From contig MEDY01000224.1 of NCBI GenBank assembly GCA_001724265.1, forward strand, positions 1-64,000: DNA of 64,000 nucleotides, read 5' to 3'. Source of the stretch: Rhizaria sp. SCN 62-66 (Eukaryota; Rhizaria, unplaced). This document shows positions 63,033 to 64,000 of this stretch, piece by piece. Made by a program: the position numbers and the translations under genes. Each line of letters starts with the position of its first letter. Position 1 is the first letter of the stretch. The notes beneath the pieces were generated by a model that was given only the letters and a program-made list of their open reading frames with translations, had not been told where the DNA came from and ran no database searches.

Positions 63033-64000
63033 TTACTCGAAGTCGTCGAACGAGATGTCGAGGTCGAACGGGTCGTCATCGTCATCGTCCTGAGCAATGA
63101 TAGCCGCGGGAGCAGCAGCAGCAGCGCCGCCGGCCTTCCGGGGGGCAGGCTCGGGAATGCGCTGCACAGACTCGAACTTGTCGTCATCGTCGTCGTCATC
63201 AACGTCGTCGTCGTTGTTCTCATTGTCGGTGTCGTTGATGGACTGGCTGAGGTCCACGTCGCTGCTCGCAGGACTGGGCTCCAAACTGCTCGGCTCCACA
63301 GCCTCCGCCCCCGCGCCCGCGCCACGGAGGTTCGCAGGCGCCAGCGACGGAGTGCTGACCGTGAGAAGCGACGGCGTGCTCGCGCCGCCAGCGCCGCGGG
63401 CGTTGTTGCTGGGGGTTGCCTTGGCCGAGCTGGCAGCGCTGGCCTTGCCCTTGGCGGCCGCGGCGGGCAGCGGCGTGGGTGCGACGACAACGTCCTCATC
63501 GCCGCCATAGTCCGCAAGCTCAGGCGCAGCAGCAGCAGCAACAGGAGTGGCGTGATTGTACGCAGGCGGCGAGCCCGAGCCCTTGGGCTGGGACGGCTGC
63601 GCGCGGGGCGTCTGGTGCGGCGTGCGCTGCGGCGGTGGCGGCATGTTGCTGTGCAGCGTCGGCGCGAACACCGACTCGCGACGGTTCGCCGCGTCGTTGT
63701 CGTCCTTGTCATCGGCCTCAGCGCCAGCGTCGTTGCCCTTGGCATTGGCTCTGTGCGCGGCGAGCTCGGCCTGGGCGTCCGCCTGCGCCTGCGCCCGCGC
63801 GCGCGCACGGCGCGCCTCGGCGGCGTCGGCGGCCTCCTGGCCAACCGCCGCGAGCGCGGCCGCCGCGTCACCGCCGCTGCCGCCGTCTTCCTCGGCAATC
63901 GGCGCGGGCACGCCGCGCGGGCGGGAGCTCGCGGGTGCCAGGCGACGGCGGCTCGCGCTGCCGGGCGGGGACCCGCCAGCGGCGTTCTCGCTCTCGTTGG
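63033..64000 (-). CDS. Acidic, low-complexity protein with C-terminal DPF-type motif (5' end outside window)
   Basis: The frame is open from the window edge to TAA at 63033-63035, at least 321 residues. It contains a Pro/Ala/Ser-rich N-terminal part, an Ala/Arg/Gln helix (AADAAEARRARARAQAQADA), a PPPPQRTPHQTPR segment, repeated TPSLLTVSTPSLAP, an acidic block (NDTDNENNDDDVDDDD) and the C-terminus DDDDDDPFDLDISFDDFE. The ending resembles acidic motifs in the LRR protein encoded at 52515-57338 (GFDLDLNF, DLDISQLL). DPF/DxF motifs bind endocytic adaptor appendages in other eukaryotes, but that role is only a suggestion here. Family not recognised. Confidence 0.7.
   Translation of the reverse strand, partial: NESENAAGGSPPGSASRRRLAPASSRPRGVPAPIAEEDGGSGGDAAAALAAVGQEAADAAEARRARARAQAQADAQAELAAHRANAKGNDAGAEADDKDDNDAANRRESVFAPTLHSNMPPPPQRTPHQTPRAQPSQPKGSGSPPAYNHATPVAAAAAPELADYGGDEDVVVAPTPLPAAAAKGKASAASSAKATPSNNARGAGGASTPSLLTVSTPSLAPANLRGAGAGAEAVEPSSLEPSPASSDVDLSQSINDTDNENNDDDVDDDDDDDKFESVQRIPEPAPRKAGGAAAAAPAAIIAQDDDDDDPFDLDISFDDFE

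Overview
This is nuclear DNA of a unicellular eukaryote (protist). Genes are long, GC-rich, Ala/Ser/Arg-rich and full of low-complexity runs, and they sit between AT-rich intergenic DNA. Several genes have short spliceosomal introns, and the recognisable proteins are eukaryotic: ribosomal protein eS10, the PI(3,5)P2 scaffold Vac14, mitochondrial ribosomal protein mL46, an MSP-domain coiled-coil giant and an EGF-domain secretory protein. I could not place the lineage. No transposon, CRISPR array, rRNA or tRNA was recognised.

The central result concerns the genetic code. All 16 gene ends I could place use TAA (9) or TGA (7), and none uses TAG. Three independent genes instead carry in-frame TAG codons inside otherwise open, coding-like frames: four in the gene at 4292-9013 (7934-7936, 7844-7846, 7604-7606, 5309-5311), one in the six-to-seven-segment membrane-protein gene (2074-2076) and one in the mitochondrial-type helical-repeat gene (45481-45483). 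The simplest reading is a nuclear code in which UAG is sense and UAA/UGA are stops. The amino acid cannot be assigned from this window. Spliced introns share an unusual 5' splice site, GTACGT or a one-base variant.

Layout. 1-123: 5' end of eS10 (minus), with a probable 5'UTR intron. 1261-3080: three-exon membrane protein (minus). 4292-9013: large nuclear-type protein with four TAG codons (minus). 9014-11182: mostly AT-rich, with one weak ORF. 11183-11844: probably acylated EEPKA-repeat protein with an unresolved assembly gap (minus). 12890-14577: spherulin-4-like protein (plus). 14912-15372: 79-residue three-exon protein (minus). 15612-34948: one giant MSP plus coiled-coil gene of about 6,440 residues, split by a 2-base slip in a GC run (minus). 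35564-37966: VAC14 (plus). 38400-39686: MRPL46 with a stop-free in-frame intron (plus). 40198-47490: helical-repeat mitochondrial-type protein with one TAG (plus). 48585-50039: fatty-acid-desaturase-type membrane enzyme (minus). 50707-52012: secreted acidic-repeat/EGF protein (minus). 52515-57338: acidic LRR protein (minus). 57951-58217: tail-anchored small protein (plus). 58769-60376: three-exon SR/SP-rich nuclear-type protein (minus). 60712-61680: four-segment membrane protein (plus). 62170-62532: weak ORF. 63033-64000: acidic protein running off the window (minus).

The genes are housekeeping and cell-architecture genes of unrelated pathways, not an operon-like system. Several are head-to-head pairs sharing short AT-rich intergenic regions (34948/35564, 57338/57951, 60376/60712). 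Exon boundaries are inferred from splice motifs and reading-phase agreement, without transcript evidence.
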